Shown piece by piece: positions 25,807 to 35,962 of a DNA stretch of 64,000 nucleotides. Positions within the stretch are counted from its first letter, which is position 1. Each line of letters starts with the position of its first letter. The notes beneath the pieces were generated by a model that worked only from the letters and a program-made list of their open reading frames with translations, had not been told where the DNA came from and made no database searches. The position numbers and the translations under genes were made by a program. The DNA is taken from the NCBI RefSeq assembly GCF_028527925.1, contig NZ_JAPESW010000001.1, positions 62,001 to 126,000 on the forward strand, read 5' to 3'. Source of the stretch: Cellulomonas fimi. Lineage in GTDB: Bacteria > Actinomycetota > Actinomycetes > Actinomycetales > Cellulomonadaceae.

Positions 25807-27360
25807 TCAGGCGAACGCGACGAGCTGCTTGAGCAGGTCCGTCTGGCGGCGCTCGAGGATCCGTCCGCCGACGCGGACGCCGACGACGAGCGCGACCGTC
25901 CCGAGCACGAGCCCCACGACGAGCGTCACGGCCCCGAGCCACGCGAGCTGCTGGCGCACCGCGACGAACGCCAGGATGCCTTCGGGGAGTGCCGCGGCCG
26001 CGACCGCGAGCGACCCGGCGAACTGCGAGACCACCGCGGTCGTGCCGCCGTTCGACTTCGTCTGGAACGGGTTCTCCCCCGCCTTCTGCACGGGGTAGAC
26101 GACGAGCGCCGACGCGATGCTCGACGCGCCCCAGGCGGTGAGCAGGACGCCGAACGAGACGCCCAGCAGCGCGGGCAGCGCGTCAGCTCGGCCGACGACG
26201 AGCGCGGGTGCGACGACGCAGACGAGCACGAGCGGCACGCCGAGCACGGCGGCGGACAGCACGCGGCCGAGCCGGTCGACCGAGCCGCGCAAGGGCGCGG
26301 CGACGTGCGTCCAGAACGCGGAACCGTCGTAGGCGACGTCGGCGGAGATGCCCCAGCCCATGAAGTACGCCGCGACCGGCCCGAGGATCAGCAGGAGCTC
26401 GCCACCGGGCGAGGAGAACCACAGGAAGATCGGCACGATCGGGATGAACACGAGCGACGCCGCGTAGCGGGGGTCGCGCACCCAGTAGGTGAGGCAGCGG
26501 GCGGTGACGGCGCCGAGCGGCGTCGCGGGGAGCCGCGTGAACCAGCCGAGGTCACGGCCCTTGCCGCCGACCCGCTCCTGGATCGGGTTGACCAGGCTGT
26601 GCGCGAGGCTCCGGTCCCAGGCGACGGCCAGCACGAGCAGCGTGACGGCGGCGACCGCCAGCCGGCCGAGGGCGACCAGCCACTCGCCCTCGACGACCGC
26701 GGCGGGCACGCCCCACGCGGCGCCGAGCGGCGACCACGCGAGGCCCGCCACCAGACCGTCGAGCTGGGCGCCGTCGAACGCGCCGTCGAGGCTCGACAGG
26801 ATCGGGCCGATGAGGAAGATCGGCAGCAGGGCGACGATCGCGAGGACCTCGCGCACGCGCCGACGCGCGACGAGTGGTGCGACGAGGGTCGTCGTCGCGC
26901 GGCTGCCGACGACGGCCGTGGCGAGGAAGAGCAGCGCCGCCGGGACCGCGGCGACGAGCGCGGCCGGGTCGCGCCACCACGCCGCGACGGTCCCGATCGA
27001 CACGAGCGTCGTCATCGCGCCGGGCACGCCGATCAGGCCGCCGAGCGCGAGGCCCGTCACGAGCTGGCGGCGCGGGATGGGGAACGTCGCGAACCGCGCG
27101 GGGTCGACGGTCGAGTCCACGCCGAACGCGACGAGCGGCACGACCCACCAGCCGAGCATCACGGCGGACCCCGCGAGGACGACGACGGTGGGCAGCAGGT
27201 CGGGCGACGCGACGGACACCGTGATGACGGCCGCGACCGCGATCACCGTGACGAACAGCCCGTAGAGCAGCCCGACGACGAGCCCGATCACCTGCCAGAC
27301 GCTGCGCTTGAGCCCGTTGCGCAGCAGCGTGAGCTTCAGTCGGACGAGGTGCGCAACCAC
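25807..27360 (-). CDS. ABC exporter permease, about 12 membrane segments
   Basis: 517-aa integral membrane protein with many hydrophobic helices, starting VAHLVRLKLTLLRNGLKRS and VWQVIGLVVGLLYGLFVTVIAVAAVI. The layout and companion ATPase resemble actinobacterial ABC-2-like two-component exporters found beside rmuC. GTG 27360 lies inside the ATPase gene (25-nt overlap), so the two are coupled. It ends with a basic cytoplasmic tail (GRILERRQTDLLKQLVAFA). The transported substrate is unknown. Confidence 0.82.
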   Translation of the reverse strand: MVAHLVRLKLTLLRNGLKRSVWQVIGLVVGLLYGLFVTVIAVAAVITVSVASPDLLPTVVVLAGSAVMLGWWVVPLVAFGVDSTVDPARFATFPIPRRQLVTGLALGGLIGVPGAMTTLVSIGTVAAWWRDPAALVAAVPAALLFLATAVVGSRATTTLVAPLVARRRVREVLAIVALLPIFLIGPILSSLDGAFDGAQLDGLVAGLAWSPLGAAWGVPAAVVEGEWLVALGRLAVAAVTLLVLAVAWDRSLAHSLVNPIQERVGGKGRDLGWFTRLPATPLGAVTARCLTYWVRDPRYAASLVFIPIVPIFLWFSSPGGELLLILGPVAAYFMGWGISADVAYDGSAFWTHVAAPLRGSVDRLGRVLSAAVLGVPLVLVCVVAPALVVGRADALPALLGVSFGVLLTAWGASSIASALVVYPVQKAGENPFQTKSNGGTTAVVSQFAGSLAVAAAALPEGILAFVAVRQQLAWLGAVTLVVGLVLGTVALVVGVRVGGRILERRQTDLLKQLVAFA

Positions 27361-28199
27361 GCGAGCCCCTCCCCGCTGACGCGCCCGCCGACGAGGTCGA
27401 CGAACCGGTCCTCCAGGCTCGCGTCGCCGCGCACGTCGTCGACGGTGCCCGCGGCCAGCACGTGACCGCCCGCGATGATCGCGACGTGGTCGCACATGCG
27501 CTGCACCAGGTCCATGACGTGCGACGAGACGATGACGGTCCCGCCCGAGCGGACGTACGACGCGAGGATGTCGCGGATGTTCGCGGCGGACACCGGGTCG
27601 ACGGCCTCGAACGGCTCGTCGAGGACGAGCAGGCGCGGCACGTGCACGAGCGCGCACGCGAGCGCGACCTTCTTCGTCATGCCCGCCGAGTAGTCGACGA
27701 CGAGCGTGCCCGCGTCCTTCGTGAGGTCCATCGCGGCGAGCAGGTCGCGCGTGCGCTCCGCGGTCGTGTCCCGGTCGAGGCCGTGCAGCAGGCCCGCGTA
27801 GGTGATGAGCTGCTCGCCCGTCAGGCGGTCGAAGAGCTTCACGCCGTCGGGCAGCACGCCGAGCATCGCCTTGACGTCCAACGGCGACGCCCACAGGTCG
27901 TGGCCGTGCACCCAGACGCCGCCCGCGTCGGGCTGCAGCAGGCCCGTGGCCATCGAGAGCGTCGTCGTCTTGCCCGCCCCGTTCGGGCCGACGAGCCCGT
28001 AGAACGACCCGGCCGGCACGTCGAGGTCGATGCCCGCGACGGCGACCTTCTCGCCGAACCGGCGCCACAGGCCGCGCAGCGCGAGCGCGGGCGCGGCCGC
28101 CGTAGCGTGCGGGACGTCGTCGGGCGCGGGCGCCGGCGCGGGGCCGGGGTCCGGGACCGACGCGGTGGACGGGGTCGGGGCGACGTCCTCGGGCGGCAT
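27336..28199 (-). CDS. ABC exporter ATPase
   Basis: 287-aa ATP-binding subunit of the exporter pair. A Pro/Ala-rich N-terminus of about 40 residues precedes the cassette. Walker A is GPNGAGKTTT, the Q-loop region is GVLPDGVKLFDRLTG, the signature is the variant VDYSAGMTKKV (SAGM in place of SGGQ), and Walker B is LLVLDEPFEAVD. The His switch is SSHVMD. ATG 28199 is 6 nt after TATGCT, indicating a leaderless transcript that also carries the permease gene. Confidence 0.9.
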   Translation of the reverse strand: MPPEDVAPTPSTASVPDPGPAPAPAPDDVPHATAAAPALALRGLWRRFGEKVAVAGIDLDVPAGSFYGLVGPNGAGKTTTLSMATGLLQPDAGGVWVHGHDLWASPLDVKAMLGVLPDGVKLFDRLTGEQLITYAGLLHGLDRDTTAERTRDLLAAMDLTKDAGTLVVDYSAGMTKKVALACALVHVPRLLVLDEPFEAVDPVSAANIRDILASYVRSGGTVIVSSHVMDLVQRMCDHVAIIAGGHVLAAGTVDDVRGDASLEDRFVDLVGGRVSGEGLAWLRTSSD

Positions 28200-28205
28200 C
28201 GGCCC

Positions 28206-28211
28206 AGCATA
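28206..28211 (-). promoter_or_regulatory. -10 box (TATGCT) of the ABC exporter operon, leaderless
   Basis: TATGCT on the minus strand ends 6 nt before the ATG, with no room for a Shine-Dalgarno sequence. Confidence 0.55.
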
Positions 28212-28298
28212 GGCAGCGGGTCGGGCCGTGCGGGGCGGGTCGGCGCCACGCCGACGCGCACGACCGCCGGTGTCGGTGGCGGCTGAGAGGGTTCCGGC

Positions 28299-29720
28299 AT
28301 GGACACGACCGCGCTGCTCGTCGGCCTCCTGATCGGCCTGCTCGCCGGCGCGACCGTCGCGTGGGCCCTGGCGTCGTCGTCGGCCGGGCGTCGGTCCGCC
28401 GCGCGCCTGCACGCCGCCGAGGTCGAGGCGGCCCGCGTGCGCGCGGTGCTCGACGCCGAGCGCGCCGCGACCGCCGACCGGATCGCCGCGGCGCAGGCCG
28501 ACTCCGAGCGGGTGTCCGAGCAGTTCCGCGCGCTGGCGGCCGACGCGCTCGCGACGAGCTCCGACCAGTTCCTCGCGCTCGCGCACCAGCGGTTCGCCGC
28601 GGACCACCAGACCCAGGTCGGCGAGCTCGCCCAGCGCGAGCAGGCCGTGCGCGCGCTCGTCGAGCCGCTCACACGCACCCTCGACCAGGTGCGCGCCGAG
28701 CTCGCCGAGGCTGAGAAGGCGCGCGTCGAGGGCCACGCCGCGCTCGGCGAGCAGGTGCGCGCGATGCGCGTCGCGTCCGAGCAGCTCCGTGGTGAGACGG
28801 CCCAGCTCGTGACGGCGCTGCGGTCGTCGCAGGTGCGCGGCCGGTGGGGCGAGGTGCAGCTGCGCCGCGTGGTCGAGGCCGCGGGGATGCTCGCGCACGT
28901 CGACTTCGTCGAGCAGGAGCAGGTGCGCACCGACGACGGGCTCCTGCGCCCCGACATGGTCGTGCGGCTCGCGGGCGGCAAGCACGTCGTCGTCGACGCC
29001 AAGGTCGCGTTCCTCGGGTTCCTCGAGGCGTCGCAGACCGACGACTCCGCCGTGCGCGCCGACCGGCTGGCCGCGCACGCCCGGCACGTCCGCAAGCACG
29101 TCGACGACCTCGCGTCGAAGCGGTACTGGGACCAGTTCGCGCCCGCGCCCGAGTTCGTCGTCATGTTCGTGCCCGCCGAGTCGTTCCTGCACGCCGCCGC
29201 CGACCAGGACCCGACGCTCGTCGAGTACGCGTTCGAGCGGAACGTCGTGCTCGCGACCCCCGTCACGCTGCTCACGCTGCTGCGGACCGTCGCGTACGCG
29301 TGGCGGCAGGACGCGCTCGCCAGCAACGCGCAGGCCGTCCTGTCGCTCGGCAAGGAGCTGCACGGGCGTCTCGCGACGATGGGCGCGCACCTCACGCGCC
29401 TCGGGCGGGCGATCGACTCCGCGGCGGGTGCCTACAACCAGGCGGTCGGCTCGCTCGAGACGCGTGTGCTCGTGAGCGCGCGGCGGTTCGCCGACCTGCA
29501 CGTGGTCGACGGCGACCTGCCGACGCCGACGCCCGTCAACCCGCAGCTCTCCGTCGTCAGCGCACCCGAGCTCGTCGCGTCCGCCGAGGAGCAGATCGTG
29601 GCGCTCGACGACCGCGTGCTCGGGGAGGGCGTCGAGCGGCGCGACGCGCGGGCCTTCGACGACGAGACCGTCCGTACGGAGCCGGACCTCCGCGAGGCGG
29701 GCGGCGCGACGACGGCCTGA
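28299..29720 (+). CDS. rmuC: DNA recombination protein RmuC
   Basis: 473 aa. An N-terminal membrane anchor (ALLVGLLIGLLAGATVAWALA) is followed by a long Ala/Glu/Arg-rich coiled coil (about residues 30-170). The RmuC core follows: RGRWGEVQLRRVVEAAGMLAHVDFVEQEQ, VVVDAKVAFLGFLEA, RKHVDDLASKRYWDQF, FVVMFVPAESFLHAA. The family has a nuclease-like fold and limits inversions and rearrangements at short repeats. ATG 28299 has GAGGGT 6 nt upstream rather than a ribosome-binding site, a possible leaderless arrangement. Confidence 0.93.
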   Translation: MDTTALLVGLLIGLLAGATVAWALASSSAGRRSAARLHAAEVEAARVRAVLDAERAATADRIAAAQADSERVSEQFRALAADALATSSDQFLALAHQRFAADHQTQVGELAQREQAVRALVEPLTRTLDQVRAELAEAEKARVEGHAALGEQVRAMRVASEQLRGETAQLVTALRSSQVRGRWGEVQLRRVVEAAGMLAHVDFVEQEQVRTDDGLLRPDMVVRLAGGKHVVVDAKVAFLGFLEASQTDDSAVRADRLAAHARHVRKHVDDLASKRYWDQFAPAPEFVVMFVPAESFLHAAADQDPTLVEYAFERNVVLATPVTLLTLLRTVAYAWRQDALASNAQAVLSLGKELHGRLATMGAHLTRLGRAIDSAAGAYNQAVGSLETRVLVSARRFADLHVVDGDLPTPTPVNPQLSVVSAPELVASAEEQIVALDDRVLGEGVERRDARAFDDETVRTEPDLREAGGATTA

Positions 29721-29755
29721 GCCGACCGCCGACCGCGCGCGGACGGGCGGAGCCG

Positions 29756-30799
29756 TCAGGCGGGCTGGACGTCGAGCGAGCGCCGACCCTCGCGGCGCGG
29801 CCGCTCCGGTGCGGCGCCGGAGGCCTTGAGATCGGCACGGAGCTCGCGCGGGAGGGAGAACATGAGGTCCTCGGTCGCCGTCCGGACCTCCTCGACCTCG
29901 CCGTAGCCCAGCCCGGCCAGCAGCTCGAGGACGTCGCGGACCAGGATCTCCGGCACGGACGCGCCGGACGTGACGCCGACGGTGGTCGCACCGTCGAACC
30001 AGGCCGGGTCGATCTCGGACGCCTTGTCGACGCGGTACGACGCGCGCGCGCCGGCGTCGAGCGCGACCTCGACGAGGCGGACCGAGTTCGACGAGTTCGC
30101 GGAGCCCACGGTGATGACGACGTCGCAGTGCGGCGCGAGCTTCTTGACCGCGACCTGGCGGTTCTGCGTGGCGTAGCAGATGTCGTCGCTCGGCGGGTCC
30201 TGCAGGTGCGGGAACCTCTCGCGCAGGCGGCGGACCGTCTCCATCGTCTCGTCGACGGACAGCGTGGTCTGCGAGATCCAGACGAGGCGCTCAGGGTCGC
30301 GCACGACGACGTCGTCCACGGCCTCCGGCGAGTTGACGACCTGGATGTGCTCGGGCGCCTCGCCCTGCGTGCCCTCGACCTCCTCGTGGCCGTCGTGGCC
30401 GATGAGCAGGATGTCGTAGTCCTCGGCCGCGAACCGCACGGCCTCCTTGTGGACCTTCGTCACCAGGGGGCACGTCGCGTCGATCGTCTGGAGCGAGCGG
30501 GCCGCGGCCGCGGCGTGCACCGCCGGGGAGACGCCGTGCGCGGAGAACACGACGCGCGCACCCTCGGGCACCTCGTCGGTCTCGTCGACGAACACGGCGC
30601 CGCGGGCGGCGAGCGTCTCGACGACGTACTTGTTGTGCACGATCTCCTTGCGGACGTACACGGGCGCACCGTAGTGCTCGAGGGCCTTCTCGACGGCGAC
30701 GACGGCCCGGTCGACGCCGGCGCAGTACCCGCGGGGCGCGGCGAGCAGCACACGCTTGGTCGGGGGCACGCCGGGGGCCTGGTCGGTCGCAGAGGTCAC
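29756..30799 (-). CDS. ispH: 4-hydroxy-3-methylbut-2-enyl diphosphate reductase IspH
   Basis: 347-aa iron-sulfur enzyme of the last MEP-pathway step, forming IPP and DMAPP. The three cluster cysteines are visible: C26 ([13 protein letters not shown]), C110 ([11 protein letters not shown]) and C208 ([11 protein letters not shown]). Substrate-contact motifs [20 protein letters not shown] and [10 protein letters not shown] are intact. The GTG at 30799 is 6 nt from TAGACT, so the transcript is probably leaderless. It is divergent from xseA, with a large perfect inverted repeat in the shared region. Confidence 0.96.
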   Translation of the reverse strand: MTSATDQAPGVPPTKRVLLAAPRGYCAGVDRAVVAVEKALEHYGAPVYVRKEIVHNKYVVETLAARGAVFVDETDEVPEGARVVFSAHGVSPAVHAAAAARSLQTIDATCPLVTKVHKEAVRFAAEDYDILLIGHDGHEEVEGTQGEAPEHIQVVNSPEAVDDVVVRDPERLVWISQTTLSVDETMETVRRLRERFPHLQDPPSDDICYATQNRQVAVKKLAPHCDVVITVGSANSSNSVRLVEVALDAGARASYRVDKASEIDPAWFDGATTVGVTSGASVPEILVRDVLELLAGLGYGEVEEVRTATEDLMFSLPRELRADLKASGAAPERPRREGRRSLDVQPA

Positions 30800-30805
30800 G
30801 TCACG

Positions 30806-30811
30806 AGTCTA
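30806..30811 (-). promoter_or_regulatory. -10 box (TAGACT) of ispH, leaderless
   Basis: TAGACT ends 6 nt before the ispH GTG on the minus strand, and no Shine-Dalgarno sequence is possible. Confidence 0.6.
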
Positions 30812-30907
30812 CGTTCGCGACCTGCACGCACGGCCCCCGCGCCGGTGTGCGTTCGCGCACCTCCACGCGACGTCCACGGGCCTCGCACGCGTTCGACCGG
30901 ACCGCGT

Positions 30908-30956
30908 CCCCGTCATGACGCCCGCACGGCGGACGTGAGCGGGCGTCATGACGGGG
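30908..30956. repeat. Perfect 18-bp inverted repeat between ispH and xseA
   Basis: CCCCGTCATGACGCCCGC at 30908-30925 and its exact reverse complement at 30939-30956 are separated by 13 nt. Each arm contains the 10-bp palindrome CGTCATGACG (30911-30920 and 30944-30953), with centres 33 bp apart. It sits between two diverging genes, not after a gene end, so a two-site operator or a cruciform is more natural than a terminator. Confidence 0.7.
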
Positions 30957-31026
30957 TCAGGTCGCCGAGCGGGCCCGGCCCGGCCGGTGACGACGGGGTG
31001 TCCGGGGTGTGGGGCAGGCTGTGCGG

Positions 31027-32280
31027 GTGAGCAGCGAACCCCAGGAGCCCGCCGCGCGGCTGCCGCTGCCGCTGCGTGCGGCGGAGACGACCCCCGAGCG
31101 CCCGTGGCCCGTCCGGCACCTCGCGCCGAAGATCGCGGACTACATCGCGAAGATGCCGCCGGTGTGGGTCGAGGGGCAGGTGCTCAACCTCAAGCGGTGG
31201 AACACGATGTACTTCCTCACGCTGCGCGATACGGACCTCGACATGTCGCTCTCCGTGACCGCGCCCGCGGGGGCGATCCGCCGGCTCGGCGACGCCGCGA
31301 CCGACGGCGCGCACGTCGTGGTGCGCGCGAGCCCGCGGTTCCACGCCAAGAAGGGCGACCTGACGTTCCAGGCCGACGACGTGCGCCTCGTCGGGCTCGG
31401 CGAGCTGCTCGCGCGGATCGAGCACCTCAAGGGCGTGCTGGCCGCCGAGGGGCTCTTCGACCCGGCCCGCAAGCGGCCGCTGCCGTTCCTGCCGGCCGTG
31501 GTCGGGCTCGTGTGCGCGCAGCAGGGCGACGCCGAGCACGACGTCGTGTCGAACGCGCGGGCGCGGTGGCCCGGGGTGCGGTTCGAGATCCGGCGCGTGA
31601 CCGTGCAGGGCCCGCGCGCGGTTCCCGAGGTGTCGGCGGCGATCGCCGAGCTCGACGCGGACCCGCGTGTCGAGGTCGTCGTCGTCGCGCGGGGCGGCGG
31701 GTCGTTCGAGGACCTGCTGCCGTTCAGCAACGAGACGCTCGTGCGCGCGGCGGCGGCGTGCCGGACGCCGCTCGTCTCCGCGATCGGGCACCACATGGAC
31801 TCGCCGCTGCTCGACCTCGTCGCGGACTTCCGCGCGTCGACGCCGACGGACGCCGCCAAGCGCGTCGTGCCCGACGTGAGCGAGGAGCGGGCGCGCGTGC
31901 TGCAGCTGCGGCACCGGTCCCGCGGTGCGCTCGTGCACCGGCTGACCCGCGAGCAGGCGGGGCTCGACCACTGGCGCAGCCGCCCGGTGCTCGCGAACCC
32001 GACGGCGCTCGTCGACGGTCACGAGGCGCGCGTGCACGTGCTGCGCGACGCGGCCCGGCGGGCGCTGCACACCGAGCTCGTGCACGGCCGTGCCGAGGTC
32101 GCGGGGCTCGCGGCCCAGGTCCGGGCGCTGTCGCCGGCGGCGACGCTCGAGCGCGGGTACGCGGTCGTGCAGCGCGCGGACGGCCGCGTCGTGCGCGACC
32201 CCGTCGACGTCGACCCCGGCGACCGGCTGCGCGTCCGCGTCGCGCAGGGCGAGATCGCCGCGGAGGTCGTCGCCCCCTGA
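31027..32280 (+). CDS. xseA: Exodeoxyribonuclease VII large subunit XseA
   Basis: 417 aa. An N-terminal OB-fold (VWVEGQVLNLKRWNTMYFLTLRD) is followed by the catalytic domain with LPFLPAVVGLVCAQQGDAEHDVV and VVVARGGGSFEDLLPFSNETLVRA. The SAIGHHMDSPLLDLVADFRASTPTDAA motif and the C-terminal repeat (LSPAATLERGYAVVQR) complete it. ExoVII degrades single-stranded DNA to oligonucleotides with the small subunit XseB. The start is uncertain among GTG codons at 31009, 31021 and 31027; the last fits family length best. The distance to xseB (187 bp) is unusual, since the two often nearly overlap. Confidence 0.95.
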   Translation: MSSEPQEPAARLPLPLRAAETTPERPWPVRHLAPKIADYIAKMPPVWVEGQVLNLKRWNTMYFLTLRDTDLDMSLSVTAPAGAIRRLGDAATDGAHVVVRASPRFHAKKGDLTFQADDVRLVGLGELLARIEHLKGVLAAEGLFDPARKRPLPFLPAVVGLVCAQQGDAEHDVVSNARARWPGVRFEIRRVTVQGPRAVPEVSAAIAELDADPRVEVVVVARGGGSFEDLLPFSNETLVRAAAACRTPLVSAIGHHMDSPLLDLVADFRASTPTDAAKRVVPDVSEERARVLQLRHRSRGALVHRLTREQAGLDHWRSRPVLANPTALVDGHEARVHVLRDAARRALHTELVHGRAEVAGLAAQVRALSPAATLERGYAVVQRADGRVVRDPVDVDPGDRLRVRVAQGEIAAEVVAP

Positions 32281-32310
32281 GAGCGGAGTCGGGCCGCTTC
32301 GGCTCGAGGC

Positions 32311-32360
32311 GACAACGGCTCGGGCGTGCGACATCGATGTGTCGTCCTCGAGCCGTTGTC
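32311..32360. repeat. Concentric palindromes between xseA and xseB
   Basis: GACAACGGCTCG (32311-32322) and CGAGCCGTTGTC (32349-32360) are perfect 12-bp inverted arms. The palindrome ACATCGATGT (32331-32340) has exactly the same centre (32335.5). The 8-nt stretches between do not pair. It could be an operator pair or a transcript stem-loop separating xseA from xseB. Confidence 0.65.
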
Positions 32361-32467
32361 ACGCTCGCGGCGAGGGGCACGCCGGTGTTGCCGGTCGTCC
32401 GCGGGGTGGACGTCCGGTCGGTGGGGGGCGGACGGCTGCGTGGGCCGCGGGTGGTTGACTGTGGGTC

Positions 32468-32767
32468 GTGCCGACGACGCCCTCCCGCAGCAGCTCCGAC
32501 ACCCCTCCCCCGCAGGACGCCGACGTGTCGGCGCTGACCTACGAGGACGCCCGGGACGAGCTCGTCGCGGTGGTCGCGCGGCTCGAGGCGGGCGGTGCGT
32601 CGCTCGAGGAGTCGCTGCGGCTCTGGGAGCGCGGCGAGGCGCTCGCCGCACGCTGTCAGCAGTGGCTCGACGGCGCACGCGAGAGGCTCGCCGCCGTGCG
32701 CGCGGCGGACGGACCCGACAGCCCGACGGCCGGGACGGCCGCGGACGAGCAGGAGGACGACCGGTGA
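32468..32767 (+). CDS. xseB: Exodeoxyribonuclease VII small subunit XseB
   Basis: 99 aa. The XseB core is LTYEDARDELVAVVARLEAGGASLEESLRLWERGEALAARCQQWLDGARERL, a helical hairpin that binds XseA. The N-terminus (about 20 residues) is Ser/Pro-rich and the C-terminus acidic. GTG 32468 lies 5 nt after GACTGT, so it may have its own leaderless promoter downstream of the palindrome. Its stop overlaps the kinase start (GTGA). Confidence 0.93.
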   Translation: MPTTPSRSSSDTPPPQDADVSALTYEDARDELVAVVARLEAGGASLEESLRLWERGEALAARCQQWLDGARERLAAVRAADGPDSPTAGTAADEQEDDR

Positions 32768-33687
32768 GCGAGCGGGCCCTGGTGATCGGCGAGGCACTGA
32801 TCGACGCGGTGCGTCGACCGGACGGCTCGCGCGCGGAGCACCCGGGCGGCAGCCCGGCGAACGTGGCGCTCGGCCTCGGGCGGCTGGGGCGCGACGTCGA
32901 CCTGCTGACGTGGCTGGGCCTCGACGCGGAGGGGGACGCGGTCCGCCGCCACCTGGAGGCGTCGCACGTGCGCGTGCTGCAGGGTGACCGGTCGCCCGCC
33001 CGGACGCCGGTCGCGACGGCGCACCTCGACGGGCAGGGCGTCGCGACGTACGAGTTCGACCTCGAGTGGGATCTGCCGACGTCGTGGGACGAGCCGCCCG
33101 GTGACCCGGTCGTCGTGCACACGGGGTCGATCGCCGCGGTGCTGCAGCCCGGGGGCACGCGCGTCGCGCACGAGGTGTCGCGGCGGAAGGCGACGTCGAC
33201 GATCACCTACGACCCGAACCTGCGGCCCGCCCTCATGGGATCCCCCGCGCACGCCCAGCCGTACGTCGACGCGCTCGTGCGGCTGGCGGACGTGGTCAAG
33301 GTCAGCGACGAGGACCTCGCGTGGCTGCACCCGGGCGTCGCTCCGGCGGAGATCGCCGAGGAGTGGAGCCGGTCGGGCCCCGCGCTGGTGGTCGTCACGC
33401 ACGGCGGCGAGGGCGCGTTCGCGAGCACGTCGGCGGGTGCCCGGATCACGGTGCCGGCTCCGAAGGTGCAGGTCGCGGACACCGTGGGCGCGGGCGACTC
33501 GTTCATGGGCGGGCTGATCGACGGGCTGTGGTCCGCGGGCCTGCTGGGCGGTCACCGCCGCAAGGCGCTGCACGACGTCGACACGGCGACCGTCGAGCGG
33601 GTGCTCGAGCGGTGCGCACGGATCGCCGCGATCACGGTGTCGCGCCCGGGCGCGAACCCGCCGACGTCGGCCGAGCTCGACGCCTGA
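32764..33687 (+). CDS. PfkB-family carbohydrate kinase (fructokinase-like)
   Basis: 307-aa ribokinase-fold sugar kinase. The N-terminal signature is HPGGSPANVALGLGRLGRDV (about residues 26-45). The C-terminal signature is DTVGAGDSFMGGLIDG with catalytic base D245. LVVVTHGGEGAF forms the nucleotide-binding region. Fructokinase is the likeliest activity by resemblance, but substrate cannot be read from sequence. It is translationally coupled to xseB by a 4-nt overlap, an arrangement found in related actinobacteria. Confidence 0.9.
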   Translation: MSERALVIGEALIDAVRRPDGSRAEHPGGSPANVALGLGRLGRDVDLLTWLGLDAEGDAVRRHLEASHVRVLQGDRSPARTPVATAHLDGQGVATYEFDLEWDLPTSWDEPPGDPVVVHTGSIAAVLQPGGTRVAHEVSRRKATSTITYDPNLRPALMGSPAHAQPYVDALVRLADVVKVSDEDLAWLHPGVAPAEIAEEWSRSGPALVVVTHGGEGAFASTSAGARITVPAPKVQVADTVGAGDSFMGGLIDGLWSAGLLGGHRRKALHDVDTATVERVLERCARIAAITVSRPGANPPTSAELDA

Positions 33688-33822
33688 CGCCTCCCGTCGG
33701 GTCCCGGCGCGGCGGCGACATCCCAGACGTCACGCGCGTGAGGGGGTGGCCCACGTCCGGCGGCACCGCGCACCGGCGACGACGCCCGGCCGCGCGGCCG
33801 ACGCCTCGCAGGTCGCCGACGG

Positions 33823-35097
<1,275 letters not shown>

Positions 35098-35113
35098 GGA
35101 GGTCTCCTTCGGG

Positions 35114-35962
35114 TCAGCCCTTGACCGCGCCCTGGGTCAGGCCCGCGACGATCTGGCGCTGGAACAGCAGCACGAGGATGACGACGGGGATCGTGACGAT
35201 CACCGCCGCGGCGGAGATGGCACCGGTCGGCTCCTCGAACTGAGAGGCGCCGGTGAAGAACGCGAGGGCCGCGGGCACGGGACGCGCGCGGCTCGTCGAG
35301 GTGAGCGAGATGCCGTAGACGAAGTCGTTCCACGCGATGAAGAACGCGATCAGGGCGGTCGTGAACACGCCGGGTGCGGCGAGCGGCACGATCGCCTTGC
35401 GGAACGCCTGCCAGTTCGTCGCGCCGTCGACCTGCGCGGCCTGCTCGAGCTCCCAGGGGATCTGCCGGAAGAACGCGGCCAGGGTCCAGATGGAGATCGG
35501 GAGCGTGAGGGACAGGTACGGGATGATGAGGCCGGCCCACGTGTCGTACAGGCCGATGTTGCGCCACAGGTTGAACAGCGGCGTGACGATCGAGATGACG
35601 GGGAAGATCGAGACGCCCAGCGCGGTCGTGAGGATGAGCCGCTTGCCGGGGAAGTCGAGCCGCGCGATCGCGTAGGCGGCGAGCGTGGCGAGGACGACGG
35701 CGATGGCCGTGGCGATGAGCGAGATGCCGATCGAGTTGCGCAGCGCCGGCAGGAACAGGTCCCGCGCCGACCCGTCGGGCCCGAGGATCTCGTTGTAGTT
35801 CGTCCACGTCCACTGCGACGGGAGGAACGTGCCGGTGTTGAGCTCGCTGGGCAGCTTGAACGACGTCGCCATGATCGACAGCACGGGGAACAGCGCGTAG
35901 GTCAGCACCAGGACCGTGATGACGGCCCATGCGACCTTCATGCGGGTGGACAAGGCGCTCAT
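35114..35962 (-). CDS. Sugar ABC permease (SugB/MalG type)
   Basis: 282-aa CUT1 permease with six transmembrane helices. It begins [26 protein letters not shown]. The EAA loop is [29 protein letters not shown]. The C-terminus [20 protein letters not shown] is the family hallmark. ATG 35962 overlaps the stop of the first permease gene (TGATG), so translation is coupled. Confidence 0.94.
   Translation of the reverse strand: MSALSTRMKVAWAVITVLVLTYALFPVLSIMATSFKLPSELNTGTFLPSQWTWTNYNEILGPDGSARDLFLPALRNSIGISLIATAIAVVLATLAAYAIARLDFPGKRLILTTALGVSIFPVISIVTPLFNLWRNIGLYDTWAGLIIPYLSLTLPISIWTLAAFFRQIPWELEQAAQVDGATNWQAFRKAIVPLAAPGVFTTALIAFFIAWNDFVYGISLTSTSRARPVPAALAFFTGASQFEEPTGAISAAAVIVTIPVVILVLLFQRQIVAGLTQGAVKG

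Noticed and set aside
30756-30938. Small plus-strand ORF between ispH and xseA ending in the inverted repeat
   Set aside because: It overlaps the ispH start, has no ribosome-binding site, and its composition is that of an antisense shadow.
33787-33800. Palindrome CGGCCGCGCGGCCG between the PfkB kinase and the sugar ABC ATPase genes
   Set aside because: Purely G/C self-complementary runs are common by chance in this DNA. It has only a 2-nt centre and no clear terminator geometry.
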